A DNA stretch of 64,000 nucleotides from Prevotella melaninogenica (GCF_018127925.1 NZ_CP072347.1:374501-438500), one strand, 5' to 3'; counted from the first letter of the stretch, positions 1-9,457 are shown. Made by a program: numbers and translations. Notes: generated by a model from the letters alone, not told the origin.

Positions 1-41
1 ATCCCCTAAAGGTGCAAAATAAAAAATAGAATAATATATTT

Positions 42-1523
42 ATGGCAAAAGAACTAAAAGAGATGACCAAGAGAGCAGACAACTACTCTCAATGGTACAA
101 TGACTTGGTAATAAAGGCAGACTTGATTGAGCAGTCTGCCGTACGTGGTTGTATGGTTATCAAGCCATACGGCTATGCTATCTGGGAGAAGATTCAGGCA
201 CAGCTTGACAAGATGTTTAAGGAGACAGGTGTGCAGAATGCTTACTTCCCAATGCTGATTCCTAAGAGTTTCCTCTCTCGTGAGGCTGAGCACGTAAAGG
301 GATTTGCCAAGGAGTGTGCCGTGGTTACTCACTATCGTCTGAAGGCTACAGAGGATGGCAATGCAGTGCAGGTTGACCCTAACGCAAAGTTGGAGGAAGA
401 GCTGATTATCCGTCCTACCAGTGAGACAATCATCTGGAATACCTATAAAAACTGGATTCACTCTTGGCGCGATCTGCCATTGATGTGCAACCAGTGGTGT
501 AATGTTATGCGTTGGGAGATGCGTACGCGTCCTTTCCTCCGCACGTCTGAGTTCCTCTGGCAGGAGGGTCACACGGCTCACGCTACACGTGAGGAGGCTG
601 AGAAGGAGGCACAGACCATGTTGCGTGTCTATGCTGACTTCGCTGAGAAGTGGCTTGCTGTCCCTGTCGTACAGGGTGTGAAGAGTGAGACTGAGCGTTT
701 TGCTGGTGCGTTAGATACTTATACTATCGAGGCAATGATGCAGGACGGTAAAGCTCTCCAGAGCGGTACTTCTCACTTCTTAGGTCAGAACTTTGCAAAG
801 TCATTCGACGTTACCTTCCTTAATAAGGAGAACAAGCCAGAGTATGTATGGGCTACCTCTTGGGGTGTTAGTACCCGATTGATTGGTGCGCTCATCATGA
901 CCCACTCTGACGATAACGGTCTCGTTCTTCCTCCAAAGATTGCACCTATTCAGGTGGTTATCGTACCAATCTTCAAGGGTGAGGAGCAGTTGAAGGCGCT
1001 CACCGACAAGTTGCAGCCAGTGATCGATCAGCTCCGCGCGTTGGGTATCACCGTCAAGTATGACGATGCCGACAATAAGCGTCCGGGCTTTAAGTTTGCT
1101 GACTACGAGTTGAAGGGTGTGCCAGTACGTCTCGCTATGGGTGGTCGTGACTTGGAGAACAACACTATTGAGGTGATGCGTCGTGATACATTAGAGAAGG
1201 AGAGCGTAAGCTTTGACGGCATTGTTGAGCGTATCAAGAACCTCCTCGACGAGATTCAGGACAACATCTTCAAGAAGGCTAAGGACTTCCGTGATGCTCA
1301 CATCTACGAGTGTGAGAACTATGAGGAGTTCAAGGAGAAGGTGAAGGACGGTGGTTTCTTCCTCTGCCACTGGGATGGTACTGAGGAGACTGAGGCGAAG
1401 ATTAAGGAAGACACGCAGGCAACCATCCGTTGTGTCCCTTATATGTTCGAGCAGACACCGGGCGTCGACATGGTTAGCGGCAAGCCTGCTAAGTATCGTG
1501 TCATCATCGCAAGATCATACTAA
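42..1523 (+). CDS. proS: Prolyl-tRNA synthetase (archaeal/eukaryotic-like type)
   Basis: This enzyme charges tRNA-Pro with proline in the cytoplasm. The 493-residue protein is a class II aminoacyl-tRNA synthetase. It shows the RPTSE segment at about residues 124-128, motif 2 around [15 protein letters not shown] (about 157-171), and the motif 3-like stretch [12 protein letters not shown]. The length, the absence of the large editing insertion of the E. coli-type enzyme, and the C-terminal extension ending in tyrosine (VIIARSY) fit the shorter archaeal/eukaryotic-like form that many Bacteroidota carry. It starts at an ATG 41 bases into the window, so its promoter is probably outside. A long stem-loop with a T-rich tail follows the stop, so it is probably the last gene of its transcript. 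Confidence 0.97.
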   Translation: MAKELKEMTKRADNYSQWYNDLVIKADLIEQSAVRGCMVIKPYGYAIWEKIQAQLDKMFKETGVQNAYFPMLIPKSFLSREAEHVKGFAKECAVVTHYRLKATEDGNAVQVDPNAKLEEELIIRPTSETIIWNTYKNWIHSWRDLPLMCNQWCNVMRWEMRTRPFLRTSEFLWQEGHTAHATREEAEKEAQTMLRVYADFAEKWLAVPVVQGVKSETERFAGALDTYTIEAMMQDGKALQSGTSHFLGQNFAKSFDVTFLNKENKPEYVWATSWGVSTRLIGALIMTHSDDNGLVLPPKIAPIQVVIVPIFKGEEQLKALTDKLQPVIDQLRALGITVKYDDADNKRPGFKFADYELKGVPVRLAMGGRDLENNTIEVMRRDTLEKESVSFDGIVERIKNLLDEIQDNIFKKAKDFRDAHIYECENYEEFKEKVKDGGFFLCHWDGTEETEAKIKEDTQATIRCVPYMFEQTPGVDMVSGKPAKYRVIIARSY

Positions 1524-1544
1524 TCGTCAATAATACGCATAGAT

Positions 1545-1618
1545 TTAACGGCTTCAGGATATTTATAAAGGCAGTACTAACAAAGAATGCTTATAAATTC
1601 TGGAGCCGTTAATCTTTT
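1545..1618 (+). terminator. Terminator after proS
   Basis: Long hairpin. The left arm 1545-1568 (TTAACGGCTTCAG then an AT-rich part) pairs with 1591-1612 (ending CTGGAGCCGTTAA), with one wobble and one bulge, and is followed by a T-rich tail (TCTTTTT). It sits between the proS stop and the next gene on the same strand. Confidence 0.75.
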
Positions 1619-1659
1619 TATTCTAAATTCTAAAATTCTAATTAAACAACTATTGTCTT

Positions 1660-2595
1660 ATGAAAAAATCACTTATCACTTTTGCGTTACTTCTCGCTGT
1701 AACAGCGTTGAACGCTCAGACCTTAATCAAAGCGAATTTCCAAAAAGGTGACCAAGCTACCTATGAAACCGTAGCTGATGTTAAAGTCAACACCCCTATG
1801 AGTGGTGGTTCTGAAAGCATAAAGACTAACAGCAAAACAAAGATTACCGTACAAGATGCTACTGCTGACGGTTATATTATCGAAGTATTGACAACCAATA
1901 TGAAGATGGAAGGCAGTAAGGAAATCGCTCAGCAGACAGGAAACATGCTGAACCAATACCTCAGCAATGTCCCAATGCTCCTAAAGACGGATGCTAACGG
2001 TAAGGTGAAGGACCTCTTGAATTATACTGAGGTCCAAACAAAGGCAAGCAAGTTTGCAATGACATTTATTGACTCTCTCTACAACGCCAATCCAGAAATG
2101 GAGAAGGTGCTGCCTAAGTACAAGATGGCTATGTCTATGAACAGCCAGTTCACTAAAGAAGCGTTTATCGAGTCTGTCGAATACAACACTTTCTTTCAAT
2201 TATTTGGTAAGACCCTCAAGACGGGTGACAAAGAGAATAAGGACATGCAGGGCATAAAGATTACTGTTACCTACGAGCTTAACAATGAGCCAAACGCACT
2301 CAACATCGTTGGTAAGATTAACGGCAATATGACTGAAGACGATGTGAAAGCTTTCCTTATTAGCAAGATGAAGCAGATGGGTGCTGACGAAGGCATGACC
2401 TCACAGATAGAAACTAACTGGGGACAGATGAAGCAGATGGGTATGGCGAAGATGGATGTCGACGGTACTTCCATGACTAAACTCCTCAACACGGGTTGGG
2501 CTACTGAATACAGTACGGACGTGAAAACAAAGATGATGGGTATGGAAATGTTCATCACCTCTGTTACGAAATTGGTAGAAAAGAGTTGGAAATAA
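1660..2595 (+). CDS. Secreted protein of unknown function, copy 1 of a tandem pair
   Basis: I do not recognise the family. The 311-residue protein has a clean Sec signal peptide (MKKSLITFALLLAVTALNAQ), so it is exported to the periplasm or outer surface. The mature part is lysine- and methionine-rich, begins TLIKANFQKGDQATYE, and has alternating hydrophobic strands with no cysteine or catalytic motif that I can see. The next gene is a clear paralogue of about the same length, with the same start (TLIKA.FQKGD), middle (NVPMLL.TDANGK) and end (SVTKLV.K.WK). The two are 13 bases apart and should be one transcript, bounded by terminators on both sides. Function unknown. Confidence 0.85.
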   Translation: MKKSLITFALLLAVTALNAQTLIKANFQKGDQATYETVADVKVNTPMSGGSESIKTNSKTKITVQDATADGYIIEVLTTNMKMEGSKEIAQQTGNMLNQYLSNVPMLLKTDANGKVKDLLNYTEVQTKASKFAMTFIDSLYNANPEMEKVLPKYKMAMSMNSQFTKEAFIESVEYNTFFQLFGKTLKTGDKENKDMQGIKITVTYELNNEPNALNIVGKINGNMTEDDVKAFLISKMKQMGADEGMTSQIETNWGQMKQMGMAKMDVDGTSMTKLLNTGWATEYSTDVKTKMMGMEMFITSVTKLVEKSWK

Positions 2596-2608
2596 TCGAT
2601 ATTTCGAT

Positions 2609-3550
2609 ATGAAGAAACTACTTTTTATCCTTGCCTTCGCCCTTGCGGTAACAGCGTTGAACGCCCAAACCTTAATCAAGGCAAAGTTTCAGAAAGGCGA
2701 TAGGGCAGTCTATGAAAACGTGACAGAGATTGAAGGACAGTCTGCTGCGGCTGGTTCAGAAGCGGTAAAAGTAACTAAACAGACGAAGATAACCGTACAA
2801 GAGATTCTCCGTGATGGGTATATTATCGAAATACTGACCAAAGACATAGCGGTAGATGGAGATCAGTCGTTCCTAAGACAGACGGGAGATATGATCATCC
2901 AAAGTCTGAACAATGTCCCTATGCTTCTAAGGACAGATGCAAACGGAAAGATTACTGACATCTTAAACTATGACGAGGTGCAGCGCAAGGCTTGGAAGTT
3001 TGCTCTCACAAAACTCGACTCTCTCTACAATAACAATCCGAACGTAGAGAAGAGTATGCCGAAGATGAAGGCTATGATGAGTATAACAAAAGAGGTTGCC
3101 AAAGACGTTCTTATCGCGAATATCAATAATAACACCTTCTTCTATCTCTTCGGTAAGTCGCTGAAGAATGGCTACAAAGAGAATAAGGAGATAAGGGATA
3201 TCAGGTCAACCGTTACCTATACCCTTACCAAGAAAGGGAATACGATGAACATCGCGGAGGAGATTAGCAGTAATATGACCGAAGCCGATGTGAAAGCTTT
3301 CATCATTGACAAGATGAAGGGAGTCGGTGCTGACGAAAACCTTGAGCATATGATAGCACAGCTTGAGGCCCACTGGGACAGAATGAAGGAAATTGGTATG
3401 GCTACAATGGATATCAACGGAACAACTAACTTTCAACTCCTCAAAAGTGGTTGGCCTACCGAATACAGCTCGAAGATAAAAGCGAATAGGATGGGCGTGC
3501 GTATAACCATCAACTCTGTGACGAAGTTAGTGCAGAAGAATTGGAAGTAA
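2609..3550 (+). CDS. Secreted protein of unknown function, copy 2 of a tandem pair
   Basis: This is a 313-residue paralogue of the preceding gene, with signal peptide MKKLLFILAFALAVTALNAQ and the same conserved blocks along its whole length. Several inner segments have diverged (for example NPNVEKSMPKMKAMMS against NPEMEKVLPKYKMAMS), so the duplication is not recent. It starts 13 bases after its twin and is followed by a strong hairpin terminator. No enzymatic motif is visible and the role is unknown. Retention of both copies suggests separate ligands or partners, but that is inference. Confidence 0.85.
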   Translation: MKKLLFILAFALAVTALNAQTLIKAKFQKGDRAVYENVTEIEGQSAAAGSEAVKVTKQTKITVQEILRDGYIIEILTKDIAVDGDQSFLRQTGDMIIQSLNNVPMLLRTDANGKITDILNYDEVQRKAWKFALTKLDSLYNNNPNVEKSMPKMKAMMSITKEVAKDVLIANINNNTFFYLFGKSLKNGYKENKEIRDIRSTVTYTLTKKGNTMNIAEEISSNMTEADVKAFIIDKMKGVGADENLEHMIAQLEAHWDRMKEIGMATMDINGTTNFQLLKSGWPTEYSSKIKANRMGVRITINSVTKLVQKNWK

Positions 3551-3572
3551 TCTTAGCATATTTATAAGGTAT

Positions 3573-3612
3573 AAAGGTGGTGTAGGCAATCCTATCACCA
3601 CCTTTTCTTTTC
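3573..3612 (+). terminator. Terminator after the paralogue pair
   Basis: Arms AAAGGTGGTG (3573-3582) and CACCACCTTT (3596-3605), extended by TAGG/CCTA with a one-base bulge and a 4-base loop, then TTTTCTTTTCTT. Confidence 0.8.
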
Positions 3613-3750
3613 TTCCTCTCACGCTAAAAAGTCGCCTCTTTTCCGTTTATATGCTTATGAATTCTACTGACAAGAATTGACAAAACAGATCCTGCACCTA
3701 TATTTATTTCCTATTCATGCTTAGCACTAATTGTGCGAAGTATAAACACT

Positions 3751-3775
3751 ATATGTGCGGGGCGTCCGCACATAT
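3751..3775. promoter_or_regulatory. Perfect 10-bp hairpin in the rpoD upstream region
   Basis: ATATGTGCGG at 3751-3760 and CCGCACATAT at 3766-3775 are perfect inverted repeats around a 5-base GGCGT. It lies about 200 bases upstream of the rpoD promoter in an otherwise gene-free stretch (3551-4051). The 11-mer GTGCGGGGCGT recurs at 43984-43994 between two glycosidase genes, also followed by GCAC. It may be an operator or a dispersed repeat; the function is unknown. Confidence 0.45.
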
Positions 3776-3953
3776 GTTAGAGGGGGCAAAAAGATTCTTT
3801 CTCTTACATCAGAAATCATTATAAGGCACTGTTTATTGACTTACGTGTGGAAGAATTTAGTGCATTACACATTGATTTTGTCTACAATAACAGGCGATTG
3901 CGACGCGAAATCGTATAAAAAAACATAAAAATACACAACCAAAGGTATTTGTA

Positions 3954-3985
3954 TTTGGTTATTCACATAATTATATGTACCTTTG
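3954..3985 (+). promoter_or_regulatory. Bacteroidota-type promoter of rpoD
   Basis: The -33 box TTTG at 3954-3957 is followed after 20 bases by a -7 box TACCTTTG at 3978-3985, matching the TAnnTTTG consensus. It predicts a leader of about 60 bases before the rpoD ATG at 4052. Unusually for this genome, an AGGAGG lies at 4030-4035 in that leader. Confidence 0.75.
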
Positions 3986-4051
3986 CACGCCGTATCAATT
4001 TTGGATAACGGAAATTAGCTATATTTTTTAGGAGGAAATAGTAAACAATTC

Positions 4052-4924
4052 ATGAGACAACTTAAGATTTCAAAAAGTATCACCAACCGATCAAGTGAGG
4101 CACTGGATAAGTATCTCGTTGAGATTGGTCGTGAGCCGATGATTACCGTTGACGAAGAGATTGAGCTGGCACAGGAAATCCACAAAGGCGGTCGCAAAGG
4201 CGAGCGTGCGAAGGAGAAACTGATTAAGGCTAACCTCCGTTTCGTCGTTTCTGTAGCTAAACAGTATCAGCACCAAGGACTCTCTCTCACTGACCTTATC
4301 GACGAGGGAAACATTGGTTTGGTAAAGGCAGCAGAGAAATTCGATGAGACTCGTGGTTTTAAGTTTATCTCATACGCTGTTTGGTGGATTCGTCAGAGTA
4401 TTTTGCAGGCTATCGCTGAGCAGAGTCGTATCGTGCGTCTTCCGCTGAATCAGGTGGGTGCTATCTCAAAGATTAATCAGGTAACGAACGAGTTTGTGCA
4501 GCAACACAACCGTCGTCCTTCTATCCATGAGTTGGCAGAGTTGACTGGTATCGATGAGGCTCGCATCCGTCAGAGCCAAAGTGCCGACAACCATCACATG
4601 AGTATCGACGCTCCATTTAGCGATGACGACGATAACTCAATGAGTGATATGCTGTCTTCAGGTGACGACTCTCGTACCGACCGTGGCGTTGATTTCGAGT
4701 CAATGTCAGACGACCTTCGTGCCGTTCTTCAGAACACATTGAAGGATCGTGAGATAAAGATTGTCACCGAGTGTTTCGGTATCGGTTGCCAAGAGAAGGG
4801 TTTGGAGGAGATTGGAACAGAGATGGGACTTACCCGTGAGCGTGTTCGCCAGATTCGTGAGAAGGCTATCGAGAAGATTCGTGAGAGCGGAAATGCACGC
4901 GTACTCATGAAGTACTTGGGATAA
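4052..4924 (+). CDS. rpoD: Primary RNA polymerase sigma factor (sigma-70)
   Basis: This is the housekeeping sigma factor that directs RNA polymerase to TAnnTTTG promoters. The 290-residue protein has region 1.2 at the N terminus ([19 protein letters not shown]), region 2 with [20 protein letters not shown] and the promoter-melting and -7 recognition segment [15 protein letters not shown] (about 103-117), region 3, an acidic linker ([11 protein letters not shown]), and the region 4.2 helix-turn-helix [18 protein letters not shown]. Region 1.1 is missing, as is usual for Bacteroidota primary sigma factors, which explains the short length. It is monocistronic, with its own promoter and a strong terminator. 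Confidence 0.96.
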   Translation: MRQLKISKSITNRSSEALDKYLVEIGREPMITVDEEIELAQEIHKGGRKGERAKEKLIKANLRFVVSVAKQYQHQGLSLTDLIDEGNIGLVKAAEKFDETRGFKFISYAVWWIRQSILQAIAEQSRIVRLPLNQVGAISKINQVTNEFVQQHNRRPSIHELAELTGIDEARIRQSQSADNHHMSIDAPFSDDDDNSMSDMLSSGDDSRTDRGVDFESMSDDLRAVLQNTLKDREIKIVTECFGIGCQEKGLEEIGTEMGLTRERVRQIREKAIEKIRESGNARVLMKYLG

Positions 4925-4955
4925 AAGAGACAAAAGATAGATTTCAATTATAGAG

Positions 4956-4989
4956 GTGGATGTGTCAAATGAGGCGCATCCACTTTTTT
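4956..4989 (+). terminator. Terminator after rpoD
   Basis: GTGGATG (4956-4962) pairs with CATCCAC (4977-4983), followed by TTTTTT (4984-4989). It lies just before the convergent minus-strand module ending at 5003. Confidence 0.8.
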
Positions 4990-5002
4990 CATTTAACCTT
5001 AA

Positions 5003-5473
5003 TTACAAACAGTCTGTCTGACCAGATTTAATGTTCTTATAATCGACATTCAGTTTGGCAAACTCAATCTTCAGTTTCTCCACTTTGGGATTCGCCTTGT
5101 TCGTAGGAAATGATGTCGCTACCAGACGAGCTTTCCTTTGCCGATTGCTAAAGCTGTCGAATGTAGGATTATTTGCTGTTGCAAGCAGCTGTTTCATGCC
5201 ATGAAAAGCATCATGCCCTTTCAGTTCAACGAATATCTGTGTCCATGCCTCCTTAGGCCCTGCCGATGTCTGTACCATCACCAACTTGTCACATTTGAGA
5301 CCAGTCTTTATGATGTAACCATCAACTTGAAAGACCGTAGACCGCAGATTCCCTTGAATGTCAAGAGTGTATTTCTTTCCTTGCTCCCGTGTGACAACCG
5401 TTTTACGTACTTCGAGGGACTGTTCAGCCTGATACCCAGCACCAGTCAAGTTCTCGTATGTATTTTTCCCCAT
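5003..5473 (-). CDS. Small protein with PD-(D/E)XK nuclease-like pattern, partner of the ATPase
   Basis: A 156-residue protein with no signal peptide that I cannot assign to a named family. Its layout resembles a restriction-endonuclease fold: an N-terminal helix, strands through VDGYIIKTG and KCDKLVMVQ (D51 and D62), then a strand QIFVELKG carrying E83-x-K85, a helix (DAFHGMKQLLATA) and a further strand (ARLVATSF). A D followed by ExK and this helix-strand order are the core of PD-(D/E)XK nucleases. That assignment is inference from pattern only. It begins two bases after the stop of the upstream ATPase gene, so the two are almost certainly co-translated and act together. It could instead be a non-catalytic regulator of the ATPase. 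Confidence 0.7.
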   Translation of the reverse strand: MGKNTYENLTGAGYQAEQSLEVRKTVVTREQGKKYTLDIQGNLRSTVFQVDGYIIKTGLKCDKLVMVQTSAGPKEAWTQIFVELKGHDAFHGMKQLLATANNPTFDSFSNRQRKARLVATSFPTNKANPKVEKLKIEFAKLNVDYKNIKSGQTDCL

Positions 5474-5475
5474 GA

Positions 5476-6711
5476 CTATTCTGCGTATAATATTTCATTG
5501 ATACGACCCACATGCTCATCGACCCAATCAGAGACACTATCCAAGTTTATACCAGAGAGCATCGGTATCTCCATATCTTTGATGTCCTCGAACACACCAT
5601 CTTTGTTGATGAAATATGCCGAGAAAGCATCTGTTGGAAGCAACGTACTTTCGTCAACCACATCTTTAAGCCTTTCGTCGCCGGGTTTCTTCTCGACGGC
5701 TGCTGCATCTGCTATCAAGACATTGAGTATTGACAGCACGTAAGGGCTATGTGTAGTGAGTACCACCATAGAACGATGCTTGCCAACTGACTTCACAGCT
5801 TTCAGATGGCGTATGATGTTCTGCACAAGTTTACGTTGCGCATCGGGATAGAGGTTCTGCTCCGGCTCTTCTATGAAAAGCTGTGCCGACTGGTATTTCA
5901 TCTTCTCACGGATTGGAGCCAACTCCTCTTCCGTGACCTCATGGGCACCATGTACGATTCCATTGCGCACATCCGTATCTAACGACTCCATGAGGCGGTT
6001 CATCAAATCCGACATACTGAATTTAACTACTTTTCCTACGACACCCATAATATAATCTGTCATCACATCGATAGGCATGATTGACTGGACACCGCTTGAA
6101 GCATAGAAAGAAGTTATAGGCTTGCCGTTTGGCAGCACCACATAATCAAGTCCTTTATCGCTGTAATATTTGAAAACATCTGTCAGAGAAAGAGTCAACT
6201 TGTTATCAGAGCCATAAGTATCCTTTGCCTCATACCACTCCTGTATGAAATTGAAGATGGAATCCCTTTCCTTTGCTTTATACGTGTCATTGATGTTCTG
6301 AATGGCAGAAACGAGATTTCTTTCAGCTGGGATATAGGACAGTTTGGAATTATACCTATCCTCCCAAGCCTCTTGCTTGCGGTTGATTTTAGCATTCTGG
6401 TTAACACCTGTCAGTGAGATAGTAACCACATCACCATCATAAATGATTTCGGTGTCCTCCTTGAAATATATTTCATCAATACGGTAAAATTGTTTCAAAT
6501 CCTTGGTAAAACGTTTGTTGTGTGTATATGCCTGAATTGTTTTATCAAAAGAAGTCATTATCTTCTTCTCTATCCAACGGCAGAAGCATAACACCTTCAT
6601 GAAGGTGCTCTTACCAGAACTTTGGCGACCGATGACAAGCAGCACATCGGTTAGATTGATTAAACCAGTATCTTTGATTGGTCCAAGATTCTTTATCTGA
6701 ATTGTTGCCAT
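5476..6711 (-). CDS. OLD/ABC-like AAA ATPase
   Basis: A 411-residue soluble P-loop ATPase of the AAA_15/AAA_21 group (related to RecF, SMC and OLD proteins). Visible motifs are the N-terminal strand IQIKNLGPI, Walker A GRQSSGKST (28-36), the family-typical SYIPAER (125-131), a signature-like SSGVQS (205-210), Walker B with catalytic acidic pair LFIEEPEQNLYP (278-289), and the switch histidine TTHSPY (319-324). No TOPRIM domain follows, so it is not a complete OLD nuclease by itself. The C terminus (about 350-411) is acidic and may bind the partner. It is first in a two-gene operon with the small nuclease-like protein. ATPases of this kind paired with a nuclease are typical of anti-phage systems such as Septu and Gabija; the match to any named system is not shown here. 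Confidence 0.88.
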   Translation of the reverse strand: MATIQIKNLGPIKDTGLINLTDVLLVIGRQSSGKSTFMKVLCFCRWIEKKIMTSFDKTIQAYTHNKRFTKDLKQFYRIDEIYFKEDTEIIYDGDVVTISLTGVNQNAKINRKQEAWEDRYNSKLSYIPAERNLVSAIQNINDTYKAKERDSIFNFIQEWYEAKDTYGSDNKLTLSLTDVFKYYSDKGLDYVVLPNGKPITSFYASSGVQSIMPIDVMTDYIMGVVGKVVKFSMSDLMNRLMESLDTDVRNGIVHGAHEVTEEELAPIREKMKYQSAQLFIEEPEQNLYPDAQRKLVQNIIRHLKAVKSVGKHRSMVVLTTHSPYVLSILNVLIADAAAVEKKPGDERLKDVVDESTLLPTDAFSAYFINKDGVFEDIKDMEIPMLSGINLDSVSDWVDEHVGRINEILYAE

Positions 6712-7056
6712 GTTATTCTATTATACCTTAATTCCGCAGCGTAAAATCATTTAGGAAATACAAGTGCCTGACAAACAAAGTTCTCAAAACACTTGGAGAT
6801 GTCAGAATTTTCACCTATCGTGGTAATACAAATTTAACAAATAAACAAAAATCTAACATGACAAAGGTAGCAATTAAAAACGAGAATATAACTTCTTTCG
6901 GAGGAATTTATCATATTATGAATGTTTTTTCAAAGTTGGGTTTTGAATACCACTGAAGGAAAAAGTATCCTGAAAGTCTATACTCAATAATATTTACACA
7001 CATTCTATTTCGCAAGATACTTACAATAAACTCGTGAAAGAGTCGTTATATAATGT
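6712..7056. other. Gene-free divergent intergenic region
   Basis: 345 bases between the minus-strand ATPase module and the plus-strand TonB receptor. It is AT-rich and holds a candidate minus-strand promoter (see 6862-6869). I found no convincing TAnnTTTG box for the plus-strand gene and no reading frame that looks coding. Confidence 0.5.
6862..6869 (-). promoter_or_regulatory. Candidate -7 box for the ATPase/nuclease-like module
   Basis: CAAAGGTA on the plus strand reads TACCTTTG on the minus strand, a perfect -7 box about 150 bases upstream of the ATPase start. No clear TTG is found at the expected -33 distance, so the promoter may be weak or activator-dependent. Confidence 0.4.
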
Positions 7057-9444
7057 ATGAAACGTAAGGATATTCAGAAATACATATTACTACTATTGTT
7101 CATGGTGACAGCGCAGTTGGCATTTGCGCAATCGTTCACACTGCAAGGGAAGGTTTCCGACAAGGAAGGTAACCCTATCGAGTTGGCTTCTGTTATGGTT
7201 GTTACGCAGGGAAAACTGTCGATGACCAACCTAAAAGGCGAGTTCAATATGCAGTTGCAGAGTGAAGACTCCGTGAAGGTGCGCTTCTCAATGATTGGTT
7301 ACAAGACCAAGACGAGGATTCTCGTGCGCCCAAAGGGAAAGCAGACACTACTCGTACAGCTTGCTGACGACAACGCATTGGAGGAGGTTGTAGTGCAGGG
7401 CAAAGCCAAACAGCACGGAACAACGGAAGAATTGGATATTCAAAAAACTAAACAAGGACCCTCTACGTCGGGCAATGCTGTCGAAGAAATGGTACAGACA
7501 CAGGCGGGTGTTTCGACCCACTCGGAGCTATCCTCACAATATAACGTTCGTGGTGGTACGTTTGACGAGAACTCTGTCTATATCAATAATATAGAAGTAT
7601 TCCGCCCCTTCCTTGTACGAAGTGGACAGCAAGAAGGACTCTCTATTATCAATCCCGACATGGTAGAGAGCGTTGGTTTCTCAACTGGTGGATTCGAAGC
7701 GAAATATGGTGACAAGATGAGTTCAGCCTTAGACATCACCTATAAACGTCCGAAGAAGACGGAAGCCTCTATCTCTGCCTCACTTTTAGGTGCCAGTGCC
7801 TACCTCGGATTGGCTACGAAGAAGTTGACGTGGACCAATGGTGTGCGTTATAAAACCAATCGTTACCTCCTCGGATCACTCCAGACAAAGGGCGAATATC
7901 GTCCGTCATTCCTTGATTATCAGACTTATCTCTCATGGCAACCCAACAAACGTTGGCAGGTAGACTTCATCGGTAACATCTCTGACAACCGTTATAACTT
8001 CGAGCCAGAAGACCGTGAGACAAACTTCGGAACGCTGCAGAACGTGAAGAAGTTCCGCGTCTACTTCGATGGACAGGAGAAAGACCTCTTCCGTACGTTC
8101 TTTGGTTCGTTGGCTATCACACGCCATTTGAGTTCACGCACAGACCTCTCCCTCCTTGCATCGGCTTTCACGACGAAGGAGCAAGAGCGTTATGACATTC
8201 AGGGACAGTACTGGTTGACACAGACGGAGACGTCTGAAAACCTCGGTGTGGGTACGTTTATGCAGCATTCTCGCGACTATCTCAACGCTAACGTGAAGAG
8301 TTTGAAGCTGATGATGCAGCACCGTGCAGGCAAGCATAAGATTGAGGGCGCAGTGACCTATAAACTTGAGCGTATCAAGGAGAACTCTGCCGAATACGAA
8401 TATCGTGATTCTGCGGGTTATAACGTTCCGCATACAGGGCGTGACTTGAAGATGATTTACTCGCTTCGTGCTCGTAACGAACTCAAGGCGAAACGCTTTG
8501 AAAGCTACTTGCAGGACACATGGAACTTCCAGACACGTGACTCTGTTCCAACGCTTTTCACACTGAATTATGGCGTTCGCTTTGCGCATTGGGACTTTAA
8601 TGGCGAGAGCCTATTCTCTCCACGTGCATCGCTGACCATCACACCGGGTAGAAATCGTAACCTTAGTTTCCGCATTGCAGGTGGTATCTACTATCAGGCA
8701 CCATTCTATAAGGAACTTCGCGACACGTCAATCGTCAATGGTGTCACCTACGCAACGCTCAATCAGAAGATTCGCGCACAGCAGTCTATCCACGCATTGG
8801 CAGGTATGACCTATCGCTTCGAGATGTTGGGTCGTCCGTTTAAGTTCACTGCGGAGGCTTATTATAAGGCACTCTCACACCTCGTTCCTTACTCAGTTGA
8901 CAATGTGAAGGTGACGTATTATGGTGAGAATACAGCCACAGGACATGCCACAGGTCTCGACCTTAAACTCTTTGGTGAGTTCGTTCCGGGTGCTGACTCA
9001 TGGCTGACGCTGAGTGTGATGAACACGAGTATGAAGTTGAATGGTAAGAGTATTCCGCTCCCAACCGACCAACGTTATGCGCTCAACCTCTATTTCACGG
9101 ACTTCTTCCCAGGTACGACGCGTTGGCGTATGTCGCTGAAGTTGGCTTATGCAGACGGTCTTCCATTCTCTGCTCCACACAAGGAATTGGAGAATAACAC
9201 CTTCCGTGCGCCAGCTTATAAGCGTGCCGACATCGGTATGAGCTATCGCCTATTAGACAATAACGACGGACATCGCAACACAATCTTTAAGAATATCTGG
9301 CTCGGTTTGGACTGTCTGAACCTCTTTGGTATCAATAACGTCAACTCGTATTATTGGGTGACAGACATCGCCGGACAGCAATATGCCGTTCCAAACTACC
9401 TCACTGGACGACAGATAAATGGTAGGGTGACGGTGGAGTTTTAA
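7057..9444 (+). CDS. TonB-dependent outer-membrane receptor
   Basis: A 795-residue outer-membrane receptor that imports an unknown ligand with energy from TonB. It has a signal peptide (to about residue 25, ending AFAQ), a carboxypeptidase-regulatory-like domain (LQGKVSDKEGNPIELASVMV, about 28-110), a plug (YNVRGGTFDENSVYINNIEV), and a long beta-barrel ending in the aromatic residue phenylalanine (NGRVTVEF), as outer-membrane barrels do. No SusD-type lipoprotein follows, so it is not a classical SusC. It appears to be a single-gene unit; the G/C-rich family F repeat directly follows the stop. The substrate cannot be read from the sequence. Confidence 0.9.
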   Translation: MKRKDIQKYILLLLFMVTAQLAFAQSFTLQGKVSDKEGNPIELASVMVVTQGKLSMTNLKGEFNMQLQSEDSVKVRFSMIGYKTKTRILVRPKGKQTLLVQLADDNALEEVVVQGKAKQHGTTEELDIQKTKQGPSTSGNAVEEMVQTQAGVSTHSELSSQYNVRGGTFDENSVYINNIEVFRPFLVRSGQQEGLSIINPDMVESVGFSTGGFEAKYGDKMSSALDITYKRPKKTEASISASLLGASAYLGLATKKLTWTNGVRYKTNRYLLGSLQTKGEYRPSFLDYQTYLSWQPNKRWQVDFIGNISDNRYNFEPEDRETNFGTLQNVKKFRVYFDGQEKDLFRTFFGSLAITRHLSSRTDLSLLASAFTTKEQERYDIQGQYWLTQTETSENLGVGTFMQHSRDYLNANVKSLKLMMQHRAGKHKIEGAVTYKLERIKENSAEYEYRDSAGYNVPHTGRDLKMIYSLRARNELKAKRFESYLQDTWNFQTRDSVPTLFTLNYGVRFAHWDFNGESLFSPRASLTITPGRNRNLSFRIAGGIYYQAPFYKELRDTSIVNGVTYATLNQKIRAQQSIHALAGMTYRFEMLGRPFKFTAEAYYKALSHLVPYSVDNVKVTYYGENTATGHATGLDLKLFGEFVPGADSWLTLSVMNTSMKLNGKSIPLPTDQRYALNLYFTDFFPGTTRWRMSLKLAYADGLPFSAPHKELENNTFRAPAYKRADIGMSYRLLDNNDGHRNTIFKNIWLGLDCLNLFGINNVNSYYWVTDIAGQQYAVPNYLTGRQINGRVTVEF

Positions 9445-9457
9445 AAAAAGAAGCATC

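Noticed and set aside
54-581. Long minus-strand frame opposite proS
   Set aside because: It is a mirror of the strongly coding proS frame with no signal of its own; several other long antisense frames (for example 8134-8589, 30056-30688, 45355-46011) were dismissed for the same reason.
5138-5743. Plus-strand 201-codon frame opposite the ATPase module
   Set aside because: It runs across both minus-strand genes in antisense, is rich in serine and leucine as such mirrors are, and the minus-strand genes carry clear motifs.
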